Part shown: in pieces, positions 53,745-61,383 of the stretch | Layout: each line of letters starts with the position of its first letter | Position numbering within the stretch: position 1 is the first letter of the stretch | From: an uncultured Methylobacillus sp. | GTDB taxonomy: Bacteria; Pseudomonadota; Gammaproteobacteria; Burkholderiales; Methylophilaceae | Assembly: GCA_903824575.1 (NCBI GenBank) | Contig: CAIJXJ010000190.1 | Coordinates: 1 to 61,383 of the forward strand | Reading direction: 5' to 3' | DNA: 61,383 nucleotides | Made by a program: the position numbers and the translations under genes | The notes under the pieces: model-generated | The model's database searches: none | What the model saw: only the letters and a program-made list of their open reading frames with translations | Told to the model about the DNA's origin: nothing

Positions 53745-54515
53745 ATGTCGGTGATTGCAGTCTTCAATCAGAAGGGCGGGGTTGGTAAGACCACCACAAC
53801 GCTCAACCTGATCGCCGCGCTGGCGCGCCGGGGCAAGTTTCCGTTGGGCATCGACCTTGATCCGCAGGCGCACTTGACCTTGGCCAGCGGCATCCGCAAC
53901 CTCCCCAGTTCTGAAACCATCTACGCTTTCTACAGCGCGCAGAAACCTCTGTCGCAGATCATGCGCGAACTCCCCAGTGGCGCACACCTGATTCCGGCGC
54001 ACATGGAACTATTCAAGATCGACTCGCTGTATGGACGCACCCCCAATATTACCAGCGCCCTGAAAATTGGCCTGACCCAGGAACTGCTGCCTGATGAAAT
54101 GATCCCGGTGTTGATCGACTGCTCGCCGATGCTGGGTGTGCTCTCTCTTAACGCCGTGTTTGCCGCGCAACGTTTGTTGATCCCGGTATCGGCGGATTAT
54201 CTGTCCTTGCAAGGCGTAAATCGACTGGATGCCGCGTTGAAAGTGTTGGAAAAACCGCTGGGCAAGCGTATCGAACGACGCATCGTGATCACGCGTTTCG
54301 ATTCCCGGCGGCGCCTGTCTTATGATATTTTTGACCAGTTGCGCGAGCACTACGGCAAGGATTTGTGTGAAACCCGCATCTCGGAGACGGTGAGCCTGGC
54401 CGAGAGCCCGGTGCATGGTCAGGATGTGTTCACGTTTGCCCCGCATGGACAAGGCGCAAAGGATTACAATTCTCTGGTGGAAGAATTGCTCGGCAAGGGA
54501 TTCTTTAATCCTTGA
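53745..54515 (+). CDS. ParA-family ATPase without an adjacent ParB
   Basis: The ATG at 53745 has AGGA 7 nt upstream and begins MSVIAVFNQKGGVGKTTTTL, which puts the deviant Walker A motif at the N-terminus as usual for ParA; a frame from 53643 is less likely. The 256-residue protein also shows LGIDLDPQAHLTLASGI (Walker A') and VLIDCSPMLGVLSLNAVF (Walker B), then VSADYLSLQGVNRL and VITRFDSRRRLS. ParA/MinD ATPases position cargo on the nucleoid or membrane. No ParB or chemotaxis partner is nearby, so the cargo is unknown. Confidence 0.88.
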   Translation: MSVIAVFNQKGGVGKTTTTLNLIAALARRGKFPLGIDLDPQAHLTLASGIRNLPSSETIYAFYSAQKPLSQIMRELPSGAHLIPAHMELFKIDSLYGRTPNITSALKIGLTQELLPDEMIPVLIDCSPMLGVLSLNAVFAAQRLLIPVSADYLSLQGVNRLDAALKVLEKPLGKRIERRIVITRFDSRRRLSYDIFDQLREHYGKDLCETRISETVSLAESPVHGQDVFTFAPHGQGAKDYNSLVEELLGKGFFNP

Positions 54516-54537
54516 AGTCTCGTTATTACAGCCTGTT

Positions 54538-54891
54538 TCATGCTTGAGTGCGCTCTATCACCACCCCGAGTTGCTTTACGCCCGGCATGATGCCCGGTTT
54601 GCCCACCCTGACCTTGACCCAGGGCGTGCCGAATTCCGTCAGAATTAGCTGGCACACGTGTTCGGCCAGCGCCTCGACTAGCTTGAAACTTTCTTCCGCC
54701 AACGTCTGCCGGATTCTGGCGACGATCTGGCCATAGTCTATGGTGTCGTCGATGGCGTCGGTCTGGCAGGAGCGGCTGTGCGGCATGGCAAGCTCAATGT
54801 CGAGCAGGATGGTTTGAGGCTGCAGGCGTTCCCATTCCGGCACCCCGAGACGGGTCTCGACTTTGACTTCCTGTAAAAAAATGATGTCCAT
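54538..54891 (-). CDS. folB: Dihydroneopterin aldolase
   Basis: A 117-residue FolB. It begins MDIIFLQEVKVETRLGVPEW ERLQPQTI with the conserved GVPEWER, then AIDDTIDYGQIVARIRQTLA, FKLVEALAEHVCQLIL and VRVGKPGIMPGVKQLGVVIER with the catalytic-region KPG motif. It converts dihydroneopterin to 6-hydroxymethyl-dihydropterin in folate synthesis. It is divergent from plsY, a common pairing. Confidence 0.94.
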   Translation of the reverse strand: MDIIFLQEVKVETRLGVPEWERLQPQTILLDIELAMPHSRSCQTDAIDDTIDYGQIVARIRQTLAEESFKLVEALAEHVCQLILTEFGTPWVKVRVGKPGIMPGVKQLGVVIERTQA

Positions 54892-54931
54892 GGCTTAGAA
54901 TCCTATTTTTCCAAATTCTAGAGCATCTTCC

Positions 54932-55543
54932 ATGAATGAGTTCGCTTTTGTGCTGGCAGCCTACCTGTTGGGTTCGGTTTCGTTTGGTATTCTGGTGAGT
55001 CGGGTGTTCAGGTTGCCCGACCCGCGGACTACCGGTTCTGGCAATCCCGGGGCGACCAATGTGCTGCGCAGTGGCAAGAAGGCGGCGGCACTGCTGACGC
55101 TATTGGGCGATATCGGCAAGGGCTGGCTGGCGGTGTGGCTGGCGCAGCGTGCAGGTCTGGAAAGTGTTTGGGTATGCGCGGTAGCGCTGTCGGTGTTTGT
55201 TGGCCACCTGTATCCGGTGTTCTACGGATTCAAGGGGGGCAAGGGCGTGGCCACCGTCGGCGGCATACTCATCGCAATTTCGCCCTGGCTTGGCTTCGGC
55301 GTTATGATGACCTGGGCACTGGTATTCGCTATCTGGCGTGTGTCATCCTTGTCGGCGCTGATTGCAGCAGGACTTTCGCCGGTCTATGCCAGTGCCTATT
55401 TCGGCTTCAGTCGCATCACGGCGACGGTTCTCCTGTTAACGCTTTTGTTGGTGTGGAAGCACCGTAGCAATATTCAGAGATTGCTGAATGGCACTGAACC
55501 TGGATTCGGGAAATCAAAGCCGGGCAACCAGCCACCGGAATAA
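54932..55543 (+). CDS. plsY: Glycerol-3-phosphate acyltransferase PlsY
   Basis: A 203-residue membrane protein with about five segments. The three PlsY loops are visible: GSVSFGILVSR with DPRTTGSGNPGATNVLRSGK, the central VFVGHLYPVFYGFKGGKGVA and TVGGILIAISPW. It acylates glycerol-3-phosphate with acyl-phosphate from PlsX at the start of phospholipid synthesis. Confidence 0.95.
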   Translation: MNEFAFVLAAYLLGSVSFGILVSRVFRLPDPRTTGSGNPGATNVLRSGKKAAALLTLLGDIGKGWLAVWLAQRAGLESVWVCAVALSVFVGHLYPVFYGFKGGKGVATVGGILIAISPWLGFGVMMTWALVFAIWRVSSLSALIAAGLSPVYASAYFGFSRITATVLLLTLLLVWKHRSNIQRLLNGTEPGFGKSKPGNQPPE

Positions 55544-55576
55544 AAGTCGGGATCGCAAAACCATTTTAGACAGCAT

Positions 55577-55627
55577 TAACAGGAGGGACCCGGCTTAAAC
55601 CAAGTACAAATCCAGTTAATCCTGTTA
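55577..55627. repeat. Inverted repeat TAACAGGA / TCCTGTTA between plsY and tsaD
   Basis: Eight-base arms at 55577-55584 and 55620-55627 lie between convergent plsY and tsaD. The sequence resembles the longer repeat at 49410-49479 and probably belongs to the same family. Confidence 0.5.
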
Positions 55628-55643
55628 CGTTGATTTGACGCAC

Positions 55644-56669
55644 TCACGGTGGACTCCGGGGCGCCGTCAGCTCGGCCAGATCCCAGCGCGGCCGGATGGT
55701 GAAGGCGTGGTCGCCAGGCGGGGCATGATTCAAACGCATGGCGCCGGCGAAGGCGATCATGGCGCCGTTGTCAGTACAGAATTCCAGACGTGGATAAGAT
55801 ACATCGAAGTTGTCTTTTTTCGCGGCCTGCCCCAGCGATTCACGCAGGCGTCGATTGGCGCCGACGCCGCCGGAAACGATCAAGCGCTTAAGGCCGGTCT
55901 GGTTCAGGGCCGTCACACATTTTGCCGTCAACACCTCCACCACGGCCTCCTGGAATGCATAGGCGAGGTCGGCGCGGGCGTCGTCATCCATGGGCGCCGC
56001 CGTCACGGCTGTCAGCACTGCAGTCTTGAGGCCGCTGAAGCTGAAATCGAGATTGCCGCTCTTGAGCATCGGGCGCGGTAATTTGTAGCGTCCGGGCCTG
56101 CCTTGTTCCGCCAGTTTCGAAACCGCCGGGCCGCCCGGGTATTCCAGCCCGATCAGCTTGGCGGTCTTGTCGAAGGCCTCGCCGGCAGCATCGTCCAGCG
56201 TATCCCCCAGTAGTTCGTATTGGCCGATGCCGGAAACGCGCATCAGCTGGGTGTGGCCGCCGGAAACCAGCAAGGCGACGAAAGGAAACTGTGGTGGGTT
56301 CTTCTCTAGCAATGGCGCCAGCAGATGGCCTTCCAGATGGTGAACACCGATGGTGGGAATGTCCAGACTGAAGGCCAGTGCTTCCGCCACGCTGGTGCCC
56401 ACGAGGAGTGCGCCGGACAGCCCGGGACCCTGGGTGTAGGCAATGGCGTCGAGGTCATCCAGAGTCACTCCGGCATCCTTCAGCACTTTTGTTGTAAGCG
56501 GCAGCACACGCCGGATATGATCGCGCGAGGCGAGTTCCGGTACCACGCCGCCATATTCAGCGTGCATCTTGATTTGGGAATGCAGCGCGTGGGACAGCAA
56601 TCCACGTTCGGTGTCGTAGAGCGCGATGCCGGTTTCGTCGCAGGAGGTTTCGATACCGAGGACTAGCAT
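55644..56669 (-). CDS. tsaD: tRNA N6-adenosine threonylcarbamoyltransferase TsaD
   Basis: The ATG at 56669 begins [20 protein letters not shown], giving 341 residues; a frame open to 56747 overlaps the divergent promoter. The Kae1/TsaD motifs are complete: HxxxH in [69 protein letters not shown] and [13 protein letters not shown]. With TsaB, TsaC and TsaE it makes t6A37 in tRNAs reading ANN codons. It is divergent from rpsU, a widely conserved arrangement. Confidence 0.97.
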   Translation of the reverse strand: MLVLGIETSCDETGIALYDTERGLLSHALHSQIKMHAEYGGVVPELASRDHIRRVLPLTTKVLKDAGVTLDDLDAIAYTQGPGLSGALLVGTSVAEALAFSLDIPTIGVHHLEGHLLAPLLEKNPPQFPFVALLVSGGHTQLMRVSGIGQYELLGDTLDDAAGEAFDKTAKLIGLEYPGGPAVSKLAEQGRPGRYKLPRPMLKSGNLDFSFSGLKTAVLTAVTAAPMDDDARADLAYAFQEAVVEVLTAKCVTALNQTGLKRLIVSGGVGANRRLRESLGQAAKKDNFDVSYPRLEFCTDNGAMIAFAGAMRLNHAPPGDHAFTIRPRWDLAELTAPRSPP

Positions 56670-56693
56670 GGGCGAGACTCTTTTTGAAAGTGA

Positions 56694-56722
56694 TTGATTG
56701 TTTGAAGGTGACTGGCTAGAAT
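56694..56722 (+). promoter_or_regulatory. Sigma-70-type promoter of the rpsU-yqeY-dnaG-rpoD operon
   Basis: TTGATT (56694-56699) and TAGAAT (56717-56722) are separated by 17 bp, 40 bp before the rpsU ATG. Confidence 0.72.
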
Positions 56723-56762
56723 AGCAAACTTTTTCGTTGTCTCTCAAGGAGAGAAGGTTTCG

Positions 56763-56975
56763 ATGACTACTGTACGTGTAAAAGAGAACGAACCATTTGA
56801 CATTGCTTTGCGCCGTTTCAAGCGCATCATGGAAAAGACCGGCCTGCTGACCGAACTGCGTGCCCGCGAATTCTACGAGAAGCCAACCTGGGAACGCAAG
56901 CGCAAGGCAGCGGCTGCCGTCAAGCGTCAGTATCGCCGTCTGCGTAACCAGACCCTGCCGCCAAAGATGTACTAA
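56763..56975 (+). CDS. rpsU: 30S ribosomal protein S21
   Basis: A 70-residue, very basic protein: [20 protein letters not shown] followed by [20 protein letters not shown] and [20 protein letters not shown], which is S21 throughout. AAGGAGAGAAGG lies just before the ATG. S21 helps 30S subunits engage mRNA. As in E. coli it opens the macromolecular synthesis operon. Confidence 0.97.
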   Translation: MTTVRVKENEPFDIALRRFKRIMEKTGLLTELRAREFYEKPTWERKRKAAAAVKRQYRRLRNQTLPPKMY

Positions 56976-56987
56976 GCAGTACCTGCT

Positions 56988-57434
56988 TTGTCACTCAGAG
57001 CGCGTATTACCGATGACATGAAGGCCGCGATGCGCGCCAAAGATGCGATGCGTCTGGGTGCGATCCGGCTGTTGCTGGCGGCCATCAAGCAGCGTGAGGT
57101 GGATGAACGCATTGAGCTCGATGACACGCAAGTGGTTGAAGCCATTGAGAAGATGCTAAAGCAACGCAGGGACTCGATCAGCCAGTACGAGGCTGCCAAC
57201 CGCCATGATCTGGCGGATGTGGAAAAGTTTGAAGTTACGGTGTTGCAGACTTATTTGCCAACGCCGCTTACGCCAGACGAGATCACCGCCTTGCTGGATC
57301 AGGTGGTGGCCGATACGGGGGCGAGTGGCGTCAAGGACATGGGTCGCGTCATGGCAGCCCTGAAGCCGCTAGTGATTGGCCGTGCCGACATGGGCAGCCT
57401 CTCGGGGTTGATCAAGGCGAGGCTCGGTGCCTAG
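56988..57434 (+). CDS. yqeY: GatB/YqeY domain-containing protein
   Basis: A 148-residue protein starting from TTG at 56988: [40 protein letters not shown], and a C-terminal [20 protein letters not shown] then [14 protein letters not shown], matching YqeY along its length. No other start fits this conserved N-terminus. The domain is shared with the GatB tail, which contacts tRNA, but the role of stand-alone YqeY is not established. It sits between rpsU and dnaG, 12 bp after rpsU, an arrangement absent from E. coli but common in betaproteobacteria. Confidence 0.92.
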   Translation: MSLRARITDDMKAAMRAKDAMRLGAIRLLLAAIKQREVDERIELDDTQVVEAIEKMLKQRRDSISQYEAANRHDLADVEKFEVTVLQTYLPTPLTPDEITALLDQVVADTGASGVKDMGRVMAALKPLVIGRADMGSLSGLIKARLGA

Positions 57435-57465
57435 CGTATTCTCATGATTTTTGCCCGGTAGATTT

Positions 57466-57488
57466 AAGGAGCGACAAGCTCCTTTTTT
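57466..57488 (+). terminator. Internal terminator between yqeY and dnaG
   Basis: AAGGAGC-GACAA-GCTCCTT is followed by TTTT. It lies 30 bp before the dnaG ATG, in the position of the attenuating terminator that separates S21 output from primase output in the E. coli operon. Confidence 0.8.
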
Positions 57489-57517
57489 GCTTTTGGAAGC
57501 TTAACGGACCCTGATGC

Positions 57518-59284
57518 ATGGCGATCCCGGAATCATTCATTCAGGAGTTGTTGAACCGCGTTGATATCATCGACGTGATCGACGCCAGCGTGCCGCTCAG
57601 AAAAGCCGGCGCCAATTATTCCGCCTGCTGTCCGTTCCATAATGAAAAAACACCTTCGTTCACGGTCAGTCCGACCAAGCAGTTCTACCATTGCTTCGGT
57701 TGCGGTGCACATGGCACGGCGTTGGGCTTTTTGATCGAATATCAAGGGGTTGGCTTCGTCGATGCCGTGCATGAACTGGCCAAGCGGGTCGGCATGATCG
57801 TGCCGCAGGAGGTTCGTAGCGAGCAGGCGGTGGCAGCGCAAAAAGCCGCCGTTGGCATGATCGAAGCGCTGCAACTGGCGACCGACTATTACCGTGGCGA
57901 ATTGAAAAAATCGGAAAAAGCCATTGCCTACCTCAAGGGGCGGGGTTTGAGCGGTGAGATCGCGGCCAGATTTCAGATCGGATATGCGCCACCTGGCTGG
58001 CAGAATCTGACCGAGGTGCTGCCTGATTACCAGTCTGAAACCCTGACCCTCGCGGGACTGGCTATCAGCAATGATGCCGGGCGGCGGTATGACCGGTTTC
58101 GGGATCGCATCATGTTCCCGATTCACGACCAGAAGGGCCAAGTGATCGGCTTTGGTGGGCGCGTGCTGGGCGGGGAGGGTGATGATGCCGGGCCTAAATA
58201 TCTCAATTCGCCGGAAACGCCGTTATTTCAGAAAGGCAACGAGCTTTACGGTCTGTACATGGCGCGTCGCGCCATTCGTGAGGCCGGGCGCGTGGTGGTG
58301 GTCGAGGGCTACATGGACGTAGTGGCGCTGGCGCAGTATGGCATTGCCTACGCGGTAGCGGCTCTGGGTACGGCTACCACGCCAGTGCATATCACTAAGT
58401 TGATGCGCCAGACCGATGACATCATCTTCTGTTTTGATGGCGATGCGGCGGGGCGCAAGGCGGCCTGGCGCGCTGCCATGAATAGCTTGCCGGCGCTGAC
58501 CGATGGATTGCGCCTCGGCTTCTTGTTTTTGCCGTCCGAGCATGACCCCGACAGCTATGTGCGCGAATTTGGCACGGACGCATTTGAGCGGGCGCTTGCA
58601 GGCGCTTTGCCACTGTCCCAGTATCTGGTTGAAAAGTTGGGTGAAGATAATGACCTGCAATCGCAGGAAAGCCGGGTGCGCTTTCTGAATGAGGCGGAGC
58701 CGATCCTGAAACAGATTCAGGCCCCGCGTTTGGGGCTGTTGCTGCGGAAACGCGTGGCGGAGCTGGTTGGCATCTCGCTCGATGAACTGGAGAACTCTCT
58801 GGGATTGAGGCAGACTGCCGCCCGCCGGCCTTCCGGGCCGCAACGTGTCAATCGCCGCCCGTTGACTCTGGAACGGCATTTGATTCACATGCTGCTGATC
58901 AAGCCGCAATTGGCTGCTGGCCTGGAGATGAAGCTGGTATCGGGCAAGACGCCGGAATGTGATGTGCTGCGGCGTCTGCTTGAATTGGCTGCCGCCAGTC
59001 CCAATTTATCTTCCCAGGCGTTGTTGCAGGCCCTGCAGGGAGAGATTGCCGAAGCCTTGCGCACTGAGTTGAGTTCGGAGTTGATGATCGTGGACGATAC
59101 GCTGGATCTGGAGCATGAATTTGCCGGCGCCCTGCTGCAATTGCAGAGTACCTGGGAAAAACAGGTTTCAACCGCTGCAGAGTTGCTGCTATTGGCGCAG
59201 GAGAAGGGATTGCAGGCATTGACGCCAGAGCAACGCGTCCTGCTACAAGGCAGTCGCTGGGGTCACGGCAAGAGAAAAGAGTAA
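57518..59284 (+). CDS. dnaG: DNA primase
   Basis: A 588-residue primase. The N-terminal zinc-binding domain shows [20 protein letters not shown] then [10 protein letters not shown]. The core includes the conserved [41 protein letters not shown], and the Toprim acidic residues in [19 protein letters not shown] and [18 protein letters not shown]. The C-terminal DnaB-binding region follows from about 430. It makes RNA primers at replication forks. The terminator 30 bp upstream probably keeps expression low. Confidence 0.97.
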   Translation: MAIPESFIQELLNRVDIIDVIDASVPLRKAGANYSACCPFHNEKTPSFTVSPTKQFYHCFGCGAHGTALGFLIEYQGVGFVDAVHELAKRVGMIVPQEVRSEQAVAAQKAAVGMIEALQLATDYYRGELKKSEKAIAYLKGRGLSGEIAARFQIGYAPPGWQNLTEVLPDYQSETLTLAGLAISNDAGRRYDRFRDRIMFPIHDQKGQVIGFGGRVLGGEGDDAGPKYLNSPETPLFQKGNELYGLYMARRAIREAGRVVVVEGYMDVVALAQYGIAYAVAALGTATTPVHITKLMRQTDDIIFCFDGDAAGRKAAWRAAMNSLPALTDGLRLGFLFLPSEHDPDSYVREFGTDAFERALAGALPLSQYLVEKLGEDNDLQSQESRVRFLNEAEPILKQIQAPRLGLLLRKRVAELVGISLDELENSLGLRQTAARRPSGPQRVNRRPLTLERHLIHMLLIKPQLAAGLEMKLVSGKTPECDVLRRLLELAAASPNLSSQALLQALQGEIAEALRTELSSELMIVDDTLDLEHEFAGALLQLQSTWEKQVSTAAELLLLAQEKGLQALTPEQRVLLQGSRWGHGKRKE

Positions 59285-59292
59285 TTTTCGGA

Positions 59293-59298
59293 TATAAT
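59293..59298 (+). promoter_or_regulatory. Candidate -10 element before rpoD
   Basis: A perfect TATAAT lies 36 bp before the rpoD ATG, just after dnaG. No convincing -35 is visible at 16-18 bp, so an internal rpoD promoter is only suggested. Confidence 0.45.
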
Positions 59299-59334
59299 AC
59301 AAGGTTTTCCCATCAACCGGTTTTGGGGTCGAGC

Positions 59335-61239
59335 ATGGCTGAAGAGCAACAAATCGAGAAAGTAGAAGTACTGCCCAATACGGATGCCGATGTGCGCCGT
59401 ACCCGGCTCAAGACATTGATCGTGCTGGGCAAAGAGCGTGGTTACCTGACTTACGCCGAAATCAACGACCATCTCCCGGATGATATTCAGGAGACTGAGC
59501 AGATCGATGGCATCATCGGCATGATCAATGACATGGGCATCCAGGTCTATGAAGTCGCTCCCGATGCTGATGCGTTGTTGATGTCCGATGCCCCTGCTGC
59601 CGTCACCGATGAAGATGCTGTGGAAGAAGCCGAACAGGCCTTGTCCACCGTTGACTCCGAATTTGGCCGCACCACAGACCCGGTCCGCATGTACATGCGT
59701 GAAATGGGTACGGTTGACCTCCTGACGCGCGAAGGCGAAATCGAGATCGCCAAGCGCATCGAGGACGGCCTCAAGCACATGGTGCAAGCCATCGCGGCTT
59801 GTCCCACCACGATCGCTGAATTGCTTGCCATGATCGATAAGGTCGAGACCGAAGAGCTACGCGTAGATGAAGTGGTGGATGGCTTGATCGACAGCAATGT
59901 TGCTCTTGACGAAGGCTTTTCCGAAGAGGCGACTGAAGCTGACGATGATGAAGCCAAGGACGATGAAGAGGAAGATGACGATGGTGCCAAGGCCGCTGCG
60001 ATTTCGGCTGCCGCGCTGGCACAATTGCGCGAGGAAGTGCTCAAGCGCTTTACTGTGATCCGTGCTGCCTTTGAAAAGCAGCAGCAAGTGTTGCTGATAG
60101 AGGGTTCACAGCACAAGAGCTACAAGACCTTGCAGGATGAAATTCTTGTTGAGCTGATGGCGTTCCGTTTTTCCGCCAAGCAGGTTGAGGCACTATGTGA
60201 TCACGTGCGCGCCATGGTGGAAGATGTGCGTTCGCATGAACGCAAGATCATGGATTTCTGCGTCGAGAAATCCGGCATGCCGCGTCCGCATTTCATCAAG
60301 GTGTTCCCGGGAAATGAAGGTAACCTGGAATGGTTCGATGGCGAACTTGCTTCCGGCAAGCCATACGCTCCCAAGCTGGAACGTCATCGCCACAACGTGC
60401 TTGATCGCCAGCAGCGCTTGCTGGATCTGCAAGTCAGGGTCGGCCTGCCAATCAAGGAGCTGAAAGAAATCAACAAGCAGATGTCAACCGGTGAGGCGCG
60501 TGCGCGTCGAGCCAAGCGCGAGATGATTGAGGCTAACCTGCGGCTCGTGATTTCGATTGCCAAGAAATATACCAATCGCGGCCTGCAATTCCTGGATCTG
60601 ATCCAGGAAGGCAACATTGGCCTGATGAAGGCCGTGGACAAGTTCGAATATCGGCGCGGCTACAAATTTTCCACCTATGCCACCTGGTGGATCCGTCAGG
60701 CCATCACCCGCTCGATTGCCGACCAGGCGCGCACCATCCGTATTCCTGTGCACATGATCGAAACCATCAACAAGATGAACCGTATCAGCCGTCAGATTCT
60801 TCAGGAAACAGGCGCCGAACCCGATCCGTCAACGCTGGCGGAAAAAATGGAAATGCCGGAGGATAAGATTCGCAAGATTCTCAAGATTTCCAAGGAACCG
60901 ATTTCCATGGAAACGCCAATCGGTGACGATGATGACAGTCATCTGGGCGACTTCATTGAGGATCAGTCCACCATGGCGCCTGTCGATGCGGCCGTTTATG
61001 CCAGCCTGCGCGATGCCACCAAGGAAGTGTTGGAGTCGCTGACCCCTCGCGAAGCCAAGGTGTTGCGCATGCGTTTTGGCATCGAAATGAACACCGACCA
61101 CACGCTGGAAGAAGTCGGCAAGCAGTTCGATGTCACCCGCGAGCGTATCCGTCAGATCGAAGCCAAAGCCTTGCGCAAACTGCGTCACCCGACTCGTTCG
61201 GAACGCCTGCGAAGCTTCCTCGAAACCGGACAGGACTGA
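59335..61239 (+). CDS. rpoD: RNA polymerase primary sigma factor RpoD (sigma-70)
   Basis: The ATG at 59335 ([20 protein letters not shown]) has GGGGTC just upstream; a TTG at 59323 would add four residues. The 634-residue protein has region 1.1, region 1.2 ([20 protein letters not shown]), a long acidic non-conserved insertion near residues 195-225 (Asp/Glu runs), region 2 ([40 protein letters not shown]), region 3 and region 4 ([20 protein letters not shown]). It directs RNA polymerase to housekeeping promoters. It is the last protein gene of the operon and is followed 12 bp later by a tRNA gene. Confidence 0.98.
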   Translation: MAEEQQIEKVEVLPNTDADVRRTRLKTLIVLGKERGYLTYAEINDHLPDDIQETEQIDGIIGMINDMGIQVYEVAPDADALLMSDAPAAVTDEDAVEEAEQALSTVDSEFGRTTDPVRMYMREMGTVDLLTREGEIEIAKRIEDGLKHMVQAIAACPTTIAELLAMIDKVETEELRVDEVVDGLIDSNVALDEGFSEEATEADDDEAKDDEEEDDDGAKAAAISAAALAQLREEVLKRFTVIRAAFEKQQQVLLIEGSQHKSYKTLQDEILVELMAFRFSAKQVEALCDHVRAMVEDVRSHERKIMDFCVEKSGMPRPHFIKVFPGNEGNLEWFDGELASGKPYAPKLERHRHNVLDRQQRLLDLQVRVGLPIKELKEINKQMSTGEARARRAKREMIEANLRLVISIAKKYTNRGLQFLDLIQEGNIGLMKAVDKFEYRRGYKFSTYATWWIRQAITRSIADQARTIRIPVHMIETINKMNRISRQILQETGAEPDPSTLAEKMEMPEDKIRKILKISKEPISMETPIGDDDDSHLGDFIEDQSTMAPVDAAVYASLRDATKEVLESLTPREAKVLRMRFGIEMNTDHTLEEVGKQFDVTRERIRQIEAKALRKLRHPTRSERLRSFLETGQD

Positions 61240-61251
61240 TAAAGCTTTTTC

Positions 61252-61328
61252 GGGCCCGTAGCTCAGTTGGTTAGAGCAGAGGACTCATAATCCTTTGGTC
61301 CGCGGTTCAAGTCCGCGAGGGCCCACCA
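61252..61328 (+). tRNA. tRNA with CAT anticodon, probably tRNA-Ile2 (lysidine)
   Basis: A 77-nt cloverleaf with encoded CCA: acceptor GGGCCCG/AGGGCCC (position 7-66 is a G-A mismatch), D-arm GCTC/GAGC, anticodon stem GAGGA/TCCTT with loop CTCATAA, and T-arm CGCGG-TTCAAGT-CCGCG. Anticodon CAT allows Met or Ile2. The C4-G69 and C5-G68 pairs (recognition features of TilS) and the E. coli ileX-like TTGGTC and GGTTCAAGTCC segments favour Ile2, whose C34 is modified to lysidine to read AUA. It starts 12 bp after rpoD. Confidence 0.85.
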
Positions 61329-61333
61329 ACAAC

Positions 61334-61366
61334 AAGGAGTTACACTACGGTGTAACTCCTTTTTTC
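61334..61366 (+). terminator. Rho-independent terminator after the tRNA
   Basis: AGGAGTTACAC-TACG-GTGTAACTCCT has perfect 11-bp arms and is followed by TTTTT. It probably ends the rpsU-to-tRNA transcription unit. Confidence 0.92.
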
Positions 61367-61383
61367 TGTCCTATCCATTGGTC

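Overview
The window is chromosomal DNA of a betaproteobacterium. It carries an EPS/PEP-CTERM (EpsA/D/E/L) cluster, a complete division and cell wall (dcw) cluster, meso-diaminopimelate-type MurE, LPS genes (waaC, lpxC), slmA, and the rpsU-yqeY-dnaG-rpoD operon. The gene mix suggests Nitrosomonadales (Gallionellaceae/Sulfuricellaceae-like). That placement is inferred from gene content, not from a search.

Region 1 (1-18.6 kb) is accessory and surface or biofilm related. On the minus strand lie epsE (cut by the window edge), epsD, a CAAX-protease homologue, a TIGR03790-type gene, epsL and a cyclic-nucleotide-binding protein. Two toxin-antitoxin modules are wedged among them; the toxin of the second is frameshifted. 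Divergently on the plus strand are the LuxR-type regulator epsA and the priming sugar transferase. Next come two PEP-CTERM proteins, then a PAS-PAS-GGDEF-EAL protein, an HD-domain protein and a GAF-HD-GYP protein. A 16-bp palindrome (TAGTCCGTTCGGACTA and close variants) occurs seven times, always upstream of these genes: before epsD, four times between the second PEP-CTERM gene and the GGDEF-EAL gene, and twice before the HD gene. This looks like the operator of an undescribed regulon joining exopolysaccharide, PEP-CTERM proteins and cyclic-nucleotide signalling, and it is the most interesting signal in the window. A NiCoT-type metal permease closes the region.

Region 2 (18.6-27.9 kb) holds, on the minus strand, an unknown exported protein, slmA, a HAD pyrimidine 5'-nucleotidase-like gene, argB, argA, waaC, cca and slt. 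ArgA carries an N-terminal XRE helix-turn-helix, and a palindrome overlies the -10 box of its promoter, which suggests a self-regulating enzyme.

Region 3 (27.9-46.6 kb) is the dcw cluster, read on the minus strand in the order mraZ, rsmH, ftsL, ftsI, murE, murF, mraY, murD, ftsW, murG, murC, murB, ddlB, ftsQ, ftsA, ftsZ, lpxC. Most upstream genes overlap by 1-11 bp. Four 10-bp-spaced GTGGG boxes before mraZ form a textbook MraZ operator. A 245-bp insertion between ftsW and murG duplicates the ftsW 3' end and keeps TAATG coupling on both sides.

Region 4 (46.6-61.4 kb) carries RNase P RNA (whose 5' end overlaps a class V aminotransferase gene), pyrC, rsmI divergent from lpoA-yraN, an AI-2E/PerM-type permease, a solo ParA, folB, plsY and tsaD. 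It ends with the macromolecular synthesis operon rpsU-yqeY-dnaG-rpoD and a CAT-anticodon tRNA best read as tRNA-Ile2.
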